Source of the DNA: Candidatus Nitronauta litoralis
GTDB lineage: Bacteria > Nitrospinota > Nitrospinia > Nitrospinales > Nitrospinaceae
Direction of reading: 5' to 3'
DNA: 64,000 bases
NCBI GenBank assembly: GCA_015698285.1
Contig: CP048685.1
Span: 744,001 to 808,000 of the forward strand
The notes beneath the pieces were generated by a model. The model searched no databases. It was not told the DNA's origin and was given only the letters and a program-made list of their open reading frames with translations. Every line of letters begins with the position of its first letter. Within the stretch, counting starts at the first letter, position 1. Below, in pieces: positions 35,232-44,150 of the stretch. Position numbers and translations under genes: made by a program.

Positions 35232-36482
35232 ATGGGAAAATATACAGGCACCTTGATGTCTTCTGCGGATTTTCGCAACAAGGTTAATACCTTAAAGTTA
35301 AAGTCAAAACTGAAAAAAAAATTTTTGCCCTATGTAGACACTATCTGTCGACTCATCGACAAATATCACAGTTTTGCTAAATATTATGTCGCACAACGAC
35401 AGAATATTCTAATGGAAATTAGAACAGCCTGTTCGGATTGCGCAGGAGCGGGCATGGCGGAACAAGACGACAAGCCTCACGTTAAAGCCGTCAAAAACCT
35501 GGGTACTTTTTGTATAGGTAAAATCAAGAATGAACAGGCCCGCGCGAAAACCATTGAAAAACATCTCACCGCTGCAACAGGGCGCCGAGGTCTGAAAGGA
35601 ATTTTCAGGTATGAAAAATTAAATAAACCCGGGCTGCCGGGCATGCGCGGTGATGATATTGTCCAATTGTCTGATAATGATGCTGAATATGCGAAAACAC
35701 TTCTTCAGGAATACGAGCTCAAGCTAACGGGGGACGATGGTCAGGATTATTACATGTTAAAAAAACTGATCAAAGAAGCACGCGGGAATACAGCTGGAAT
35801 AGCAGGGTGGGGCCTTGTTTACATGAATGAGGAGCAACGCAGCGCTTATAAATTAACGTTCGCAAAAAACACGGTGCGAAGAAGAGAGAAGCTCTATACA
35901 ACAGCAAAACAAAATGAAAACATTTATGCCGCCAATCCCGCAGGTCAAATTTTTGCTGCTGGTAATGTCGACGCAAGTAAGGAATTCAAAAAATTTTATC
36001 AGAAAATGGGGTTTAAATTCGATAGGGCAGCCATGCACCACTCATCATTCCTCTCCGGTGCCGATGTTATGTGCGCAGGAACCCTTGAGGTGATCGAAGG
36101 AAAACTAATCTATATTTCCAATAACAGTGGTCACTATAAACCCAATATTGACGACCTTCAGGCTGTATGCAATGCCATTCTTATCGATTACGCCCCTTCA
36201 AAGGAGTGCTACGCCCTGTTTACGGATATCGATGCCAAGGAATATCCTGCTTTAAGAAGGGAAAACCCCTTCGGTGATGAACCGGTTGGCAACACATTCC
36301 ACTTTCCTATTGTAGAATTTGCCAAGCTTGGGCGAAATATCCCAAAACCGGAAAGTTATGCCCAATACAAGCTGGCAAGCCGGGCTCCAGCAGCACCTCC
36401 CTCCCGTTGGGTCTTTGCCCATAGAAGGAGTGCCCTACAAAAGCCCTTGCTGCGAGGCACAAAAGGAAAAGGGAAAGGCTAG
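35232..36482 (+). CDS. Uncharacterised 416-residue protein with HHSSFLxG / SGHYKP motifs
   Basis: The ATG at 35232 follows a GGAGG ribosome site. The N-terminal ~200 residues are basic and helical (LKLKSKLKKKFLPYVDTICRLIDKYH), with a CSDC pair. The C-terminal half carries QIFAAGNVDASK, AAMHHSSFLSGADVMCAGTLEV and IYISNNSGHYKPNIDDLQ. I recall the HSSFLxGxxVxxAG...SNxSGHYxP pattern from scattered bacterial and eukaryotic proteins, often large, effector-like or calcium-signalling associated, but no function is established. No signal peptide or membrane span. It is a stand-alone transcription unit. The name should remain hypothetical. Confidence 0.75.
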   Translation: MGKYTGTLMSSADFRNKVNTLKLKSKLKKKFLPYVDTICRLIDKYHSFAKYYVAQRQNILMEIRTACSDCAGAGMAEQDDKPHVKAVKNLGTFCIGKIKNEQARAKTIEKHLTAATGRRGLKGIFRYEKLNKPGLPGMRGDDIVQLSDNDAEYAKTLLQEYELKLTGDDGQDYYMLKKLIKEARGNTAGIAGWGLVYMNEEQRSAYKLTFAKNTVRRREKLYTTAKQNENIYAANPAGQIFAAGNVDASKEFKKFYQKMGFKFDRAAMHHSSFLSGADVMCAGTLEVIEGKLIYISNNSGHYKPNIDDLQAVCNAILIDYAPSKECYALFTDIDAKEYPALRRENPFGDEPVGNTFHFPIVEFAKLGRNIPKPESYAQYKLASRAPAAPPSRWVFAHRRSALQKPLLRGTKGKGKG

Positions 36483-36548
36483 CCAAAAACCCTTTTTCCC
36501 CGTTATCTTTACTTCACCCATGGCCAACCTGCCCAACACCTTTTCGAT

Positions 36549-37517
36549 TTAACCCTTAATGGAAGAAACTCCTATCACCTGTTCGTGGGCTTTTGCTTTG
36601 GTCAACTCAGTTGGTATAGAGCAGGAAATTGCGTTGTGCAGGGCATCGATGATGCTTTTCTTAAGAAAAGAACGACTGTAGACCAGGCTGACTTCACGTG
36701 TCGGAATTGGAGCTTTAAAATATCGTACTTTTTTCTTTTTCTCAGTAGCACTCATTCCCAATATGGCTAATGACGGAAGCAGGGTGTATCCAAATTTCTG
36801 GTCGACCAGCCGTTTCAGGGTTTCAAGGTTTCCACTTTCAAAGGTCAGGTTTTTTTTACCTGAATTTTTGCTTTTCACTCTTCCACAGATTTCGATCGCC
36901 TGCTCCCGGAAACAATGCCCTTCATTCAACAGCCAGACATCTTCCAGGCTCAAGTCCTGATGTGTCACTTTACTTTTTGAGAGTAAAGGGTGTTTGGGTG
37001 ACAAATAAACCAGAAATGGATCGCGAAACAATGGCTTCTCGATTATTCCTGGAACATTCAATGGGGTTACCAGGAGTCCCGCATCCAACTGATCATCATT
37101 TAATCGGTTTATGATCTGCTGAGTCTGGAGTTCCTCTATAATCAGGTTAACCAACGGATATTTTTTTATGAATTTTTCGAGAAACAGTGGCAATAAATAG
37201 GGCGCCAGAGTCGGGATGATTCCAAGAAAAAAATCCCCTCGGATCTCGCCTCTTTCTGATTTGATCAATTCCTCAATCCTCAAAGCCTCCTGAAGCACAA
37301 CCTTGGCCTGCGCAACCACCTTTCTTCCTATATCGGTCGGCTCTACCGGTTTTTTTGACCGGTCGAACAAGGAAACGCCAAGGTCATCCTCCAGTTTCTG
37401 GATCTGCATACTCAAAGTGGGTTGAGAAACAAAACAGGCCTGGGCAGCCAAACCAAAATTCCGCTTCTGGTCGACTGCGACAACATACTGGAGCTGGGTC
37501 AGTGTAATAGATTTCAT
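36549..37517 (-). CDS. oxyR: LysR-family peroxide sensor OxyR
   Basis: 322 residues. The winged HTH (LTQLQYVVAVDQKRNFGLAAQACFVSQPTLS, split by convention) and effector domain are collinear with OxyR. NEGHCFREQAIEICG places two cysteines nine residues apart at the positions of E. coli C199 and C208, which form the peroxide-sensing disulfide. It probably activates peroxide defence genes and represses itself. It diverges from a di-haem cytochrome c peroxidase gene with 102 bases between starts, an arrangement expected for a regulator and its target. Confidence 0.9.
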   Translation of the reverse strand: MKSITLTQLQYVVAVDQKRNFGLAAQACFVSQPTLSMQIQKLEDDLGVSLFDRSKKPVEPTDIGRKVVAQAKVVLQEALRIEELIKSERGEIRGDFFLGIIPTLAPYLLPLFLEKFIKKYPLVNLIIEELQTQQIINRLNDDQLDAGLLVTPLNVPGIIEKPLFRDPFLVYLSPKHPLLSKSKVTHQDLSLEDVWLLNEGHCFREQAIEICGRVKSKNSGKKNLTFESGNLETLKRLVDQKFGYTLLPSLAILGMSATEKKKKVRYFKAPIPTREVSLVYSRSFLKKSIIDALHNAISCSIPTELTKAKAHEQVIGVSSIKG

Positions 37518-37552
37518 CTATTAGATAATAACAATATTCGATTAGACCTATC
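37516..37552. promoter_or_regulatory. Candidate OxyR binding region between oxyR and the peroxidase gene
   Basis: The dyad ATCTATTAGAT (37516-37526) overlaps the oxyR start codon, and a second imperfect dyad GATTAGACCTATC (37540-37552) lies downstream; both contain the CTAT/ATAG half-sites typical of OxyR operators. Their centres are about 25 bases apart rather than the canonical 22, so this is tentative. Confidence 0.35.
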
Positions 37553-37619
37553 AACCCGACTGTCCGATAATGGAGTCATCAACATTACAAATATTGGCCA
37601 GACAGGGAGAAAATTTAAC

Positions 37620-38702
37620 ATGAAAACAAACAGGCAAAAACCGGAGAATCAAAACAGCAAACGGCTCATCTTATTGGGCCTGACCCTTTTAGGAATTGCA
37701 TTTTTTTTAGCTGGTGCCGCTCCCAAAGCACAAAAGGTAACTGAGGAAGAATTTGAACTGGAATTTCCTCTGGGTTTAGATGAAGACACTTTCCAGGTTC
37801 CTGAATCAAATCCTCTAACCAGGGAAAAAATTGACCTGGGACACCTGCTCTTTTTTGACAAACGGCTATCGAAAAATGGAAGCATCGCTTGTGCTTCCTG
37901 CCATATCCCGTCGCTCGCATTCACCGATGGGCAACCGGTTTCGACCGGTATCCATCGCCAGCAGGGAGGCAGAAGTGCTCCAACTTCAATCAATCGCGGA
38001 TTTGGAAACTCCCATTTCTGGGATGGCCGCGCCGGAACTCTGGAAGAGCAATCTGTCGGACCTTTGTTCAACCCTGTAGAACACGGGTTCCAGAGCAACG
38101 AGGAACTGGTAGCCAAGTTAAACCAGATTCCGGGATACAAAAAACTGTTCCAAAAGGTGTTTGGAGAGAACATTTCAGTTCAGAACATTGGAAAAGCTAT
38201 TGCCTCTTTTCAAAGGACACTTCTTTCCGGCAACAGCCCGTTTGACCGCTTCGACTGGGATGGTGATGAAAAAGCCATTTCCGAATCAGCCAAAAGAGGG
38301 CGAAAACTTTTCTTTGGCAAAGCGCGATGCAACCTGTGTCATTTCGGAACCAATTTTTCTGATGAAAAATTCCACAACATTGGAATTGGTTGGGATGGAG
38401 AAACCCTGGACGTTGGACGGTTCCATGTCACTAAAAAGAAAGAGGACATTGGGGCATTCAAAACACCCACTCTCAGGGAAGTGTCACGGACCGCACCCTA
38501 CATGCATGACGGAAGGTTTTCGACCTTAATGCAAGTCGTCAACCACTACAACCGGGGTGGAGTCAAAAACCCATTCCAGGATAACCAGATCATTCCCCTG
38601 AAACTGACGGAAGAGGAAAAGAAGGATCTGGTAGAAATGCTTCGCACGTTGAATGGAGAAGGCTGGCAACACGCCACCGCCCCGAACTCCTTCCCTGAGT
38701 AA
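37620..38702 (+). CDS. Di-haem cytochrome c peroxidase (MauG/CcpA family)
   Basis: 360 residues. A signal anchor (LILLGLTLLGIAFFLAG) leads into the periplasm. Two c-type haem sites are present: CASCH (about residue 92) and CNLCH (about residue 239). GRSAPTSINRGF, HFWDGRAGTLEEQ and RTAPYMHDGRFSTL are family signatures. The enzyme reduces H2O2 to water using electrons from cytochrome c. ATG 37620 has GGAGA upstream, preferred over earlier in-frame codons that run into oxyR. Divergent oxyR supports peroxide induction. Confidence 0.92.
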   Translation: MKTNRQKPENQNSKRLILLGLTLLGIAFFLAGAAPKAQKVTEEEFELEFPLGLDEDTFQVPESNPLTREKIDLGHLLFFDKRLSKNGSIACASCHIPSLAFTDGQPVSTGIHRQQGGRSAPTSINRGFGNSHFWDGRAGTLEEQSVGPLFNPVEHGFQSNEELVAKLNQIPGYKKLFQKVFGENISVQNIGKAIASFQRTLLSGNSPFDRFDWDGDEKAISESAKRGRKLFFGKARCNLCHFGTNFSDEKFHNIGIGWDGETLDVGRFHVTKKKEDIGAFKTPTLREVSRTAPYMHDGRFSTLMQVVNHYNRGGVKNPFQDNQIIPLKLTEEEKKDLVEMLRTLNGEGWQHATAPNSFPE

Positions 38703-38715
38703 ACAACCTCAAGTA

Positions 38716-38742
38716 CCCGACACCCTTCAATGGTGTCGGGTG
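38716..38742 (+). terminator. Terminator hairpin after the peroxidase gene
   Basis: A perfect ten-base stem ACCCGACACC / GGTGTCGGGT with a seven-base loop is followed by a T-rich stretch (GCTTTCTTG). It lies 14 bases after the stop codon. Confidence 0.8.
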
Positions 38743-39017
38743 CTTTCTTGAACAGATTTCACTCGATTAACAAGTGAAACTTTACTCAAGTGGATTTGGT
38801 GATCGCATCGTCCAGGGGGGAAATGCCTCACGAGTTCATTGAGTTTTCCCCTGGGAGAACTGGACTTTACGGCAAACCAGCCCCGGGTCCCTTTGAGTCT
38901 TTGACATTCCTTCGGATCCAGATTCAGGAACCCATTAAGGCCAATGTTTCTTTAATAACCTGACTCCAAAAATTCTATCTGGATTCCCAGGGCCACGTGA
39001 ATGGAAAAGTGTTTTTG
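38743..39017. other. Intergenic region with an isolated long stem-loop
   Basis: No gene is seen. A stem of 11 pairs, CCAGGGG at 38812-38818 with CCCCTGG at 38848-38854 extended by G-U and A-T pairs, encloses an inner CTCA/TGAG stem. No T-run follows, so it is not a standard terminator for either strand. It could be a 3' structure for the leftward methyltransferase transcript or a small RNA piece. Confidence 0.3.
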
Positions 39018-39800
39018 CTAAGCAGGTTTGCAAGCAAGGATAAAGTCAAAATGATCTTCAAACTCCAGAGTGCTTTTCCCTGCCAAATTAGTTTCCATCT
39101 CTCTGATACCCTCCTCGATTTCTTCATCCTTGAATGATGATAATACGGTCATATAGCCAGTCCGTACCATACTGATATATTTTTCTTTTGAAATAGAATG
39201 AGGGTACTTAATAAACTCGTGCTCCACCTGAAACCCCGTTTCGAAAAGGGACCGACGCAGATCTTCCGGGTCGGCATGCCAGTTGCGGGCTCTTTCCAGA
39301 GCCTTTTCAAATATAGGGTAGTCCAGTTCCGGGGGCACATGCACCAGCAACAATTTCCCTCCGGGTAACAGCCTTTCAAACAAATTCCCGAACAACCGGC
39401 TCTTGTCCTGAACGTGATGAACGGCTTCTTTCATCAAAACCTTGTCGTAGTCTCCTTTCAACTCTGAGAAAGCCAGGCCATCGTGCTGTTTACATTCAAT
39501 CTGAGGATGCGAGTCAGCCTGCCCCAACATTTCTGCAAATGGATCGACAAGGATTGCAGGCGTTTTCAGGTCAACCTGTTCCAGAATATCCTTTGTGTAC
39601 ATCCCGGTCCCTCCACCCAGATCGACAAAAACATCATTGTTTTTTAAATCCAGCATCTGGATCATTTTTTTTGTCATCAGGCGGACAAACTGGGGGGAGT
39701 AAAGTAAATAGTCGTCATAACTATTGGAAAGATTTTTATAATGATCCTCCACCAGTTTTTCAGTGAAGGGCTGATGCTTGGGTTTCGTCAATTCATTCAT
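39018..39800 (-). CDS. Class I SAM-dependent methyltransferase
   Basis: 260 residues. FVDLGGGTGMYTKDIL is SAM motif I, followed by ILVDPFAEMLGQA and a LPGGKLLLVHVPPE strand, typical of small-molecule methyltransferases of the UbiE/Methyltransf_11 type. GGAAGAG precedes the ATG. It is the last gene of the leftward ectoine-associated run, 30 bases after the MFS gene. Substrate unknown; no known step of ectoine metabolism needs a methyltransferase. Confidence 0.78.
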   Translation of the reverse strand: MNELTKPKHQPFTEKLVEDHYKNLSNSYDDYLLYSPQFVRLMTKKMIQMLDLKNNDVFVDLGGGTGMYTKDILEQVDLKTPAILVDPFAEMLGQADSHPQIECKQHDGLAFSELKGDYDKVLMKEAVHHVQDKSRLFGNLFERLLPGGKLLLVHVPPELDYPIFEKALERARNWHADPEDLRRSLFETGFQVEHEFIKYPHSISKEKYISMVRTGYMTVLSSFKDEEIEEGIREMETNLAGKSTLEFEDHFDFILACKPA

Positions 39801-39830
39801 TGTCTCTTCCTTTCAAAAGAACTAATAAAC

Positions 39831-41084
39831 TTATTCATTTGTGGATTCAGGGGATTCATCGGTAGCATTTGGAGCTAAGTTAGAAACCATGGGCGATGTT
39901 GTGGATGGCACAGGAATGAACTCTTCCTGTTCTACAAGAGGAACGGGTGCTGATTTTTTAATTCTTGCAAATACAAAAATTCCCAAAATTATATGGACAA
40001 ACGTTAATTGATAAAAAAAGCCAATCCGCCCAAATAGTTCCATGCTCAGTGAACCCAGTAGCGGGCCAAACAAAGCTCCACAGCCATACATCAGCACCAT
40101 GGTACTGCTTCCCGAAACCATTTGAGAACGGTCCAGCTTATCATTTGCATGGGCAATGCAAAGAGAATACAAAGGCAAGGACAAACCACCAAAAACAAAC
40201 ATCAGAAACAACAACAGATCTGAATTAGTTTCGGAAAAAAAAGAACAAGCCAGGGCAAAAATTGCCGCCGACCAAACGACTCGAAACAGAACGGAACGTC
40301 GGTCAAACTTATCTGACAACATCCCAATTGGCCACTGAAAAATAAATCCTCCCAATAAAAATACTCCCATAAATATGGAAACACCATAAACATCAAAACC
40401 AGATTTAAAGGCATAAACGGGGCCCAGTCCCCAGACACATCCATGCGCAACCCCAACGCAAATTCCGCCCACCAAAGCCGTGGGTGAGTTGTGATAAAGC
40501 TCCGAAACACTCATTGGCTGATAGGAATTAAATGAGGGGAATGGGCTCGCTGTCACCAGTATGGGTATCAACGCAAAAGACAATAAAATTGAAATTAAAA
40601 TAAAATGGGTAAAGCCCCCGGGGTGTGCCAGGTTGAGAAACAATTGGCCTATTAAAAAGCCACCATGGTTGATAGCCATATAAATGGACAATATTTTTCC
40701 CCGGTCTTCATTTTGGCTCTGATCATTTAACCAGCTTTCAGCTACAACAAAAATACCGGCAAAAGAAAAACCGGATATCAACCGAAACAATCCCCAGGAC
40801 AGAGGGTCAAAAATCAGGGAATGCCCCAGAATGGAAATCGAAGCCACAGAGGCGAAAGCTGCAAAAACCCGGATATGCCCCACCTTCAGGATTAATTTTT
40901 GTACATAAAATGATCCCAACAAAAAACCCAGATAATAAGAGGACATGATGAAGCCAAGGGTTCCAACAGAAAACCCCTCCATCGTTCCACGAACGCCAAG
41001 AATGGTGCCCTGCAGACCGTTGCCAATTGTGATCAGGGCAATTCCAAAAAAAAGCGCCCAAAGGGTATAAAGCTGGGTAATCAT
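39831..41084 (-). CDS. MFS transporter, YcaD-like
   Basis: 417 residues with about twelve membrane spans. VAESWLNDQSQNEDRGKILSIYM and the GxLSDKFDRR loop (GMLSDKFDRRSVL) fit the YcaD-type branch of the major facilitator superfamily. The C-terminus is a Pro/Ser-rich cytoplasmic tail. It follows ehuA by 40 bases on the same strand, so it is probably co-transcribed with the ectoine genes; a role in compatible-solute export or import is possible but not shown. Confidence 0.8.
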   Translation of the reverse strand: MITQLYTLWALFFGIALITIGNGLQGTILGVRGTMEGFSVGTLGFIMSSYYLGFLLGSFYVQKLILKVGHIRVFAAFASVASISILGHSLIFDPLSWGLFRLISGFSFAGIFVVAESWLNDQSQNEDRGKILSIYMAINHGGFLIGQLFLNLAHPGGFTHFILISILLSFALIPILVTASPFPSFNSYQPMSVSELYHNSPTALVGGICVGVAHGCVWGLGPVYAFKSGFDVYGVSIFMGVFLLGGFIFQWPIGMLSDKFDRRSVLFRVVWSAAIFALACSFFSETNSDLLLFLMFVFGGLSLPLYSLCIAHANDKLDRSQMVSGSSTMVLMYGCGALFGPLLGSLSMELFGRIGFFYQLTFVHIILGIFVFARIKKSAPVPLVEQEEFIPVPSTTSPMVSNLAPNATDESPESTNE

Positions 41085-41124
41085 ATGGTTAAAGCCTTCA
41101 TTTCCAGGGTAAGTCCATTATTTT

Positions 41125-41910
41125 TCAGGTGGTTTCCAAAACAGTTTTGAGAAAGCTTTTGGTTCGTTCCTCCTCGGGTTGATTGAATATTTTTTCGGGA
41201 GTCCCTTCCTCCAAAATGATTCCATGCTCCATAAAAATGACGCGGTTGGCAAACTCCCGGGCAAATTGCATTTGATGAGTCACCATCAACATTGTCATAT
41301 CGGTTTCACGGGCCAGGTTTTTTATTACACTCAAAACCTCTGCTGCCAGTTCAGGATCCAATGCAGATGTGATTTCGTCGAACAGCATGATCCGGGGTTG
41401 CATGGCAAGAGCCCGTGCAATAGCTACCCTCTGCTTTTGCCCGCCAGAGAGTTGGGCCGGGTAAGCCTCGATTTTGTCTTTCAAACCTACCAGGTCCAGA
41501 ATTTTTTCGGCTTGCTGTTCTGCTTCTTTATGGGATTGTCTTAAAACATACACAGGCGCTTCCGTGACGTTGCGTAAAACCGTCATGTGCGGAAACAAAT
41601 TGAAACTCTGGAACACCATTCCCACTTTGGAACGGATTTTTGAAACCTGACTTTCAGACAAAGGCTCCCTTTTCTCACTTTCCTTAATATCATAAAGTTT
41701 CTCGCCTTCGATCTTTACAAGTCCGGAATCTATCGTTTCCAATGTCATCAATATTCTGAGTATGGTTGACTTTCCTGATCCACTGGGCCCAATCAAAGCA
41801 ACTTTCTCTGAAGGTTTAATCCTCAAATCCAGATTTTTCAAAACCAATAGGTTGCCATAGCTTTTGCAGACTCTTTGCATTTCAACTGACCAGGCTGGTT
41901 TAGTATCCAT
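41125..41910 (-). CDS. ehuA: Ectoine/hydroxyectoine ABC transporter ATP-binding subunit
   Basis: 261 residues. Walker [10 protein letters not shown], signature [15 protein letters not shown] and Walker [15 protein letters not shown] place it in the polar-amino-acid transporter group. Its start overlaps ehuD by 11 bases. Identification as EhuA rather than a general amino-acid ATPase depends on its position directly behind ectABCD with matched permeases and binding protein. Confidence 0.85.
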   Translation of the reverse strand: MDTKPAWSVEMQRVCKSYGNLLVLKNLDLRIKPSEKVALIGPSGSGKSTILRILMTLETIDSGLVKIEGEKLYDIKESEKREPLSESQVSKIRSKVGMVFQSFNLFPHMTVLRNVTEAPVYVLRQSHKEAEQQAEKILDLVGLKDKIEAYPAQLSGGQKQRVAIARALAMQPRIMLFDEITSALDPELAAEVLSVIKNLARETDMTMLMVTHQMQFAREFANRVIFMEHGIILEEGTPEKIFNQPEEERTKSFLKTVLETT

Positions 41911-42565
41911 GAATATAACGGTGCTCCAATTGCCGGATAATTCGTGCTGATATCAGACTGAGTGTTAAAAACAGGATGCCGACCAGGGTAAGAGGTTCAA
42001 TATATCGAAAGGTGTCTGCACCGATTATTTTGGCGGTCTGCAATAGCTCCAATACAGTAATGGCAGACAACATGGGTGTGTCCTTAAACATGGCGATTAA
42101 ATAATTGCCCAACGCAGGAATAACAGGCGGAAGTGCTTGCGGCAGGATGACAGCCCTGAACGTATGAACCTTGCTCAGGCTAAGGGCCTGAGCCGCTTCC
42201 CATTGTCCTTCCGGAACACTGTCAATCCCTGCCCGGTACACTTCCGCCAGGTAGGCACTATAGTGGAGTCCCAGAGCCAGAACTCCAGTTTGGAAAGGAC
42301 TCAACCGGATCCCCGCATCCGGCAACACATAGAACAAAAAATAGATCTGAACTAACAGGGGTGTACTTCGAAAAAACTCCACAAAAATAGTAGCAAACCA
42401 AAACACCACGCGGTTTTTTGATTTTCGCATTACTGCCCATACGAGGCCCAGTATCATGGCCAGCCCCATTCCCAGAAGGGTTGCCAGGACAGTGACCATC
42501 AAGGCATCCAGAAGATCGGGCATCAAATTCCAGGCAAAATGCCAATCAAAAATTTTTTCTTCCAC
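41900..42565 (-). CDS. ehuD: Ectoine/hydroxyectoine ABC transporter permease
   Basis: 221 residues, about five membrane spans, His/Glu-type permease. The EAA loop is present ([26 protein letters not shown], split by family convention at EAA...G). It pairs with the upstream permease as the second half of a heterodimeric channel. Two bases separate it from ehuC. Confidence 0.85.
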   Translation of the reverse strand: MEEKIFDWHFAWNLMPDLLDALMVTVLATLLGMGLAMILGLVWAVMRKSKNRVVFWFATIFVEFFRSTPLLVQIYFLFYVLPDAGIRLSPFQTGVLALGLHYSAYLAEVYRAGIDSVPEGQWEAAQALSLSKVHTFRAVILPQALPPVIPALGNYLIAMFKDTPMLSAITVLELLQTAKIIGADTFRYIEPLTLVGILFLTLSLISARIIRQLEHRYIHGY

Positions 42566-42567
42566 CC

Positions 42568-43215
42568 TCAGTCCCTTAGATAAGAAAAGCGTTGTTCCAG
42601 CTTGCGGACCCCCTGGGAAAGCAACAGGGCAACAATAAAATAAATTATCAATACCAATCCAAAAATTTCCGTCGATTTATGGGTGGCGGCCCTCAGCATT
42701 TGTCCTTTAAAGGTCAGTTCAGCCAAAGTGATCATGGAAACAAGTGCAGTGCTTTTCAACAATTCGATTAAAAGGTTTCCGGCTGGCGGCAGAATAGCCA
42801 CAAATGCCTGAGGCAATATGATCCGCCTCATGGTTTGAGCTTTTGTAAAACTCAAAGCCTTTGCAGCCTCATATTGTTCTTTGGGTACAGATTGAACGGC
42901 TCCACGAACCACCTCGGCCCCATAAGCGCCAATATTCAGACCGAGAACCAGGGTACCTGCTGCAAACGCTGTCAAATTCCATCCAAAATGGGGGAGGACG
43001 TAATAAAACCAGAACAGTTGAACCAGAGCCGAGGTGCCGCGAAAAATTTCAATGTAACAGGCGGCTGGCCAGAAAAGCAGAGGGTTTCTTGAAAGACGCA
43101 GGAGACCGGCTGTCAATGCCAGAACGCAGGCAATCAGGGCCCCTCCAAAAGTTAAGGCCAGGGTCCATTTCAACCCACTCAACAACGCGGGAATCCAGTT
43201 TAAAAAATCGAACAA
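42568..43215 (-). CDS. ehuC: Ectoine/hydroxyectoine ABC transporter permease
   Basis: 215 residues with about five spans. KEQYEAAKALSFTKAQTMRR is the EAA loop that contacts the ATPase, and RGTSALVQLFWFYYVLPHFG is typical of polar amino-acid type permeases. It follows ehuB by 27 bases and precedes ehuD. Works with EhuB, EhuD and EhuA to import ectoines from the periplasm. Confidence 0.85.
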   Translation of the reverse strand: MFDFLNWIPALLSGLKWTLALTFGGALIACVLALTAGLLRLSRNPLLFWPAACYIEIFRGTSALVQLFWFYYVLPHFGWNLTAFAAGTLVLGLNIGAYGAEVVRGAVQSVPKEQYEAAKALSFTKAQTMRRIILPQAFVAILPPAGNLLIELLKSTALVSMITLAELTFKGQMLRAATHKSTEIFGLVLIIYFIVALLLSQGVRKLEQRFSYLRD

Positions 43216-43242
43216 CCGTCAGCCTCCAAATAATATTCTCGA

Positions 43243-44142
43243 TTATTCAAACTGGCGGGTTTCTGGACGGCAAACCTGATCTGCGGTCACGTTTCCGGGC
43301 AGGTCTCCTTTGGAGAAGCCGAAAGGATGCACCGTTCGAATATGCTCCGGCGAACCAATAAAATTGGCCAGTTCCCGGTTTAGTGCCTCCAGCAGATTTT
43401 GATCTTCTTTTCTCACAGCAAATGCTCCAAACCCTTTGATTGATTTTCCATCAATGACCGGGTCGTGAAAGGGTCTGGCGCGTTCAATGGTTTTGTCTTT
43501 TGCCTTGTTCAACAAAGTCTGAATTGTCAGGCTGGTGGCTGAGAAAGCGTCGACTCTTCCTGTTTTAACACCCGACAGAGCACTGAGGGCGTCAGGAAAA
43601 ATCAGCAATCTGTCATCAGGAACTCCCAGTTTTCTAGCATAATTTATTTCGACCGTTCCTGCCACCACGCCCAGTTTAACTTTATTTTGTCCAGCTACGT
43701 TTTCATAACTGTGTAATTTCTTAGGGTTGTTATTTTTAACTATAAACCCTCCACCAACTCCATAGGTAGGATTTGAAAAAGCCACCTCCCTGCAGCGTTC
43801 CGGGGTGATATACATTCCAGCGGCAATGATATCGAAACGCCGGGCCTTTAAACCTGGAATCAGGGCTCCGAATTCTGTCAGGACCCCTTCGATATTTTTG
43901 ACTCCCATTTCCTTCAACACAAGGCGTGCAATTTCCGGGGCTTCTCCCGTTAATCGGTCCTGTTCCGGATCGTAATAGGCGTAGGGGGCTTCATTGGCGT
44001 AACCTATCCTGAGGGACCCTTTTGCTCGGGCCTGTTCCAGGGTAGTTTGCGCGATCGAGTTTGATTTATCACCAGGTTGAGAATCCTGACACCCAAAAAG
44101 CAGGGTAACGGCTAAAATCAAAATACAGCGATGCCATTGCAT
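43243..44142 (-). CDS. ehuB: Ectoine/hydroxyectoine-binding lipoprotein
   Basis: 299 residues from the ATG at 44142, eight bases after the ectD stop. A lipoprotein signal ends in LLFGC. The SBP_bac_3 fold follows: GSLRIGYANEAPYAYYDPEQ, GALIPGLKARRFDIIAAGM and VAFSNPTYGVGGGF. The EhuB family has an aromatic-lined pocket; several aromatic residues are present in the expected segments. It delivers ectoine and hydroxyectoine to EhuCD. A longer form starting inside ectD is possible but would bury the signal sequence. Confidence 0.87.
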   Translation of the reverse strand: MQWHRCILILAVTLLFGCQDSQPGDKSNSIAQTTLEQARAKGSLRIGYANEAPYAYYDPEQDRLTGEAPEIARLVLKEMGVKNIEGVLTEFGALIPGLKARRFDIIAAGMYITPERCREVAFSNPTYGVGGGFIVKNNNPKKLHSYENVAGQNKVKLGVVAGTVEINYARKLGVPDDRLLIFPDALSALSGVKTGRVDAFSATSLTIQTLLNKAKDKTIERARPFHDPVIDGKSIKGFGAFAVRKEDQNLLEALNRELANFIGSPEHIRTVHPFGFSKGDLPGNVTADQVCRPETRQFE

Positions 44143-44150
44143 TTCAGGTT

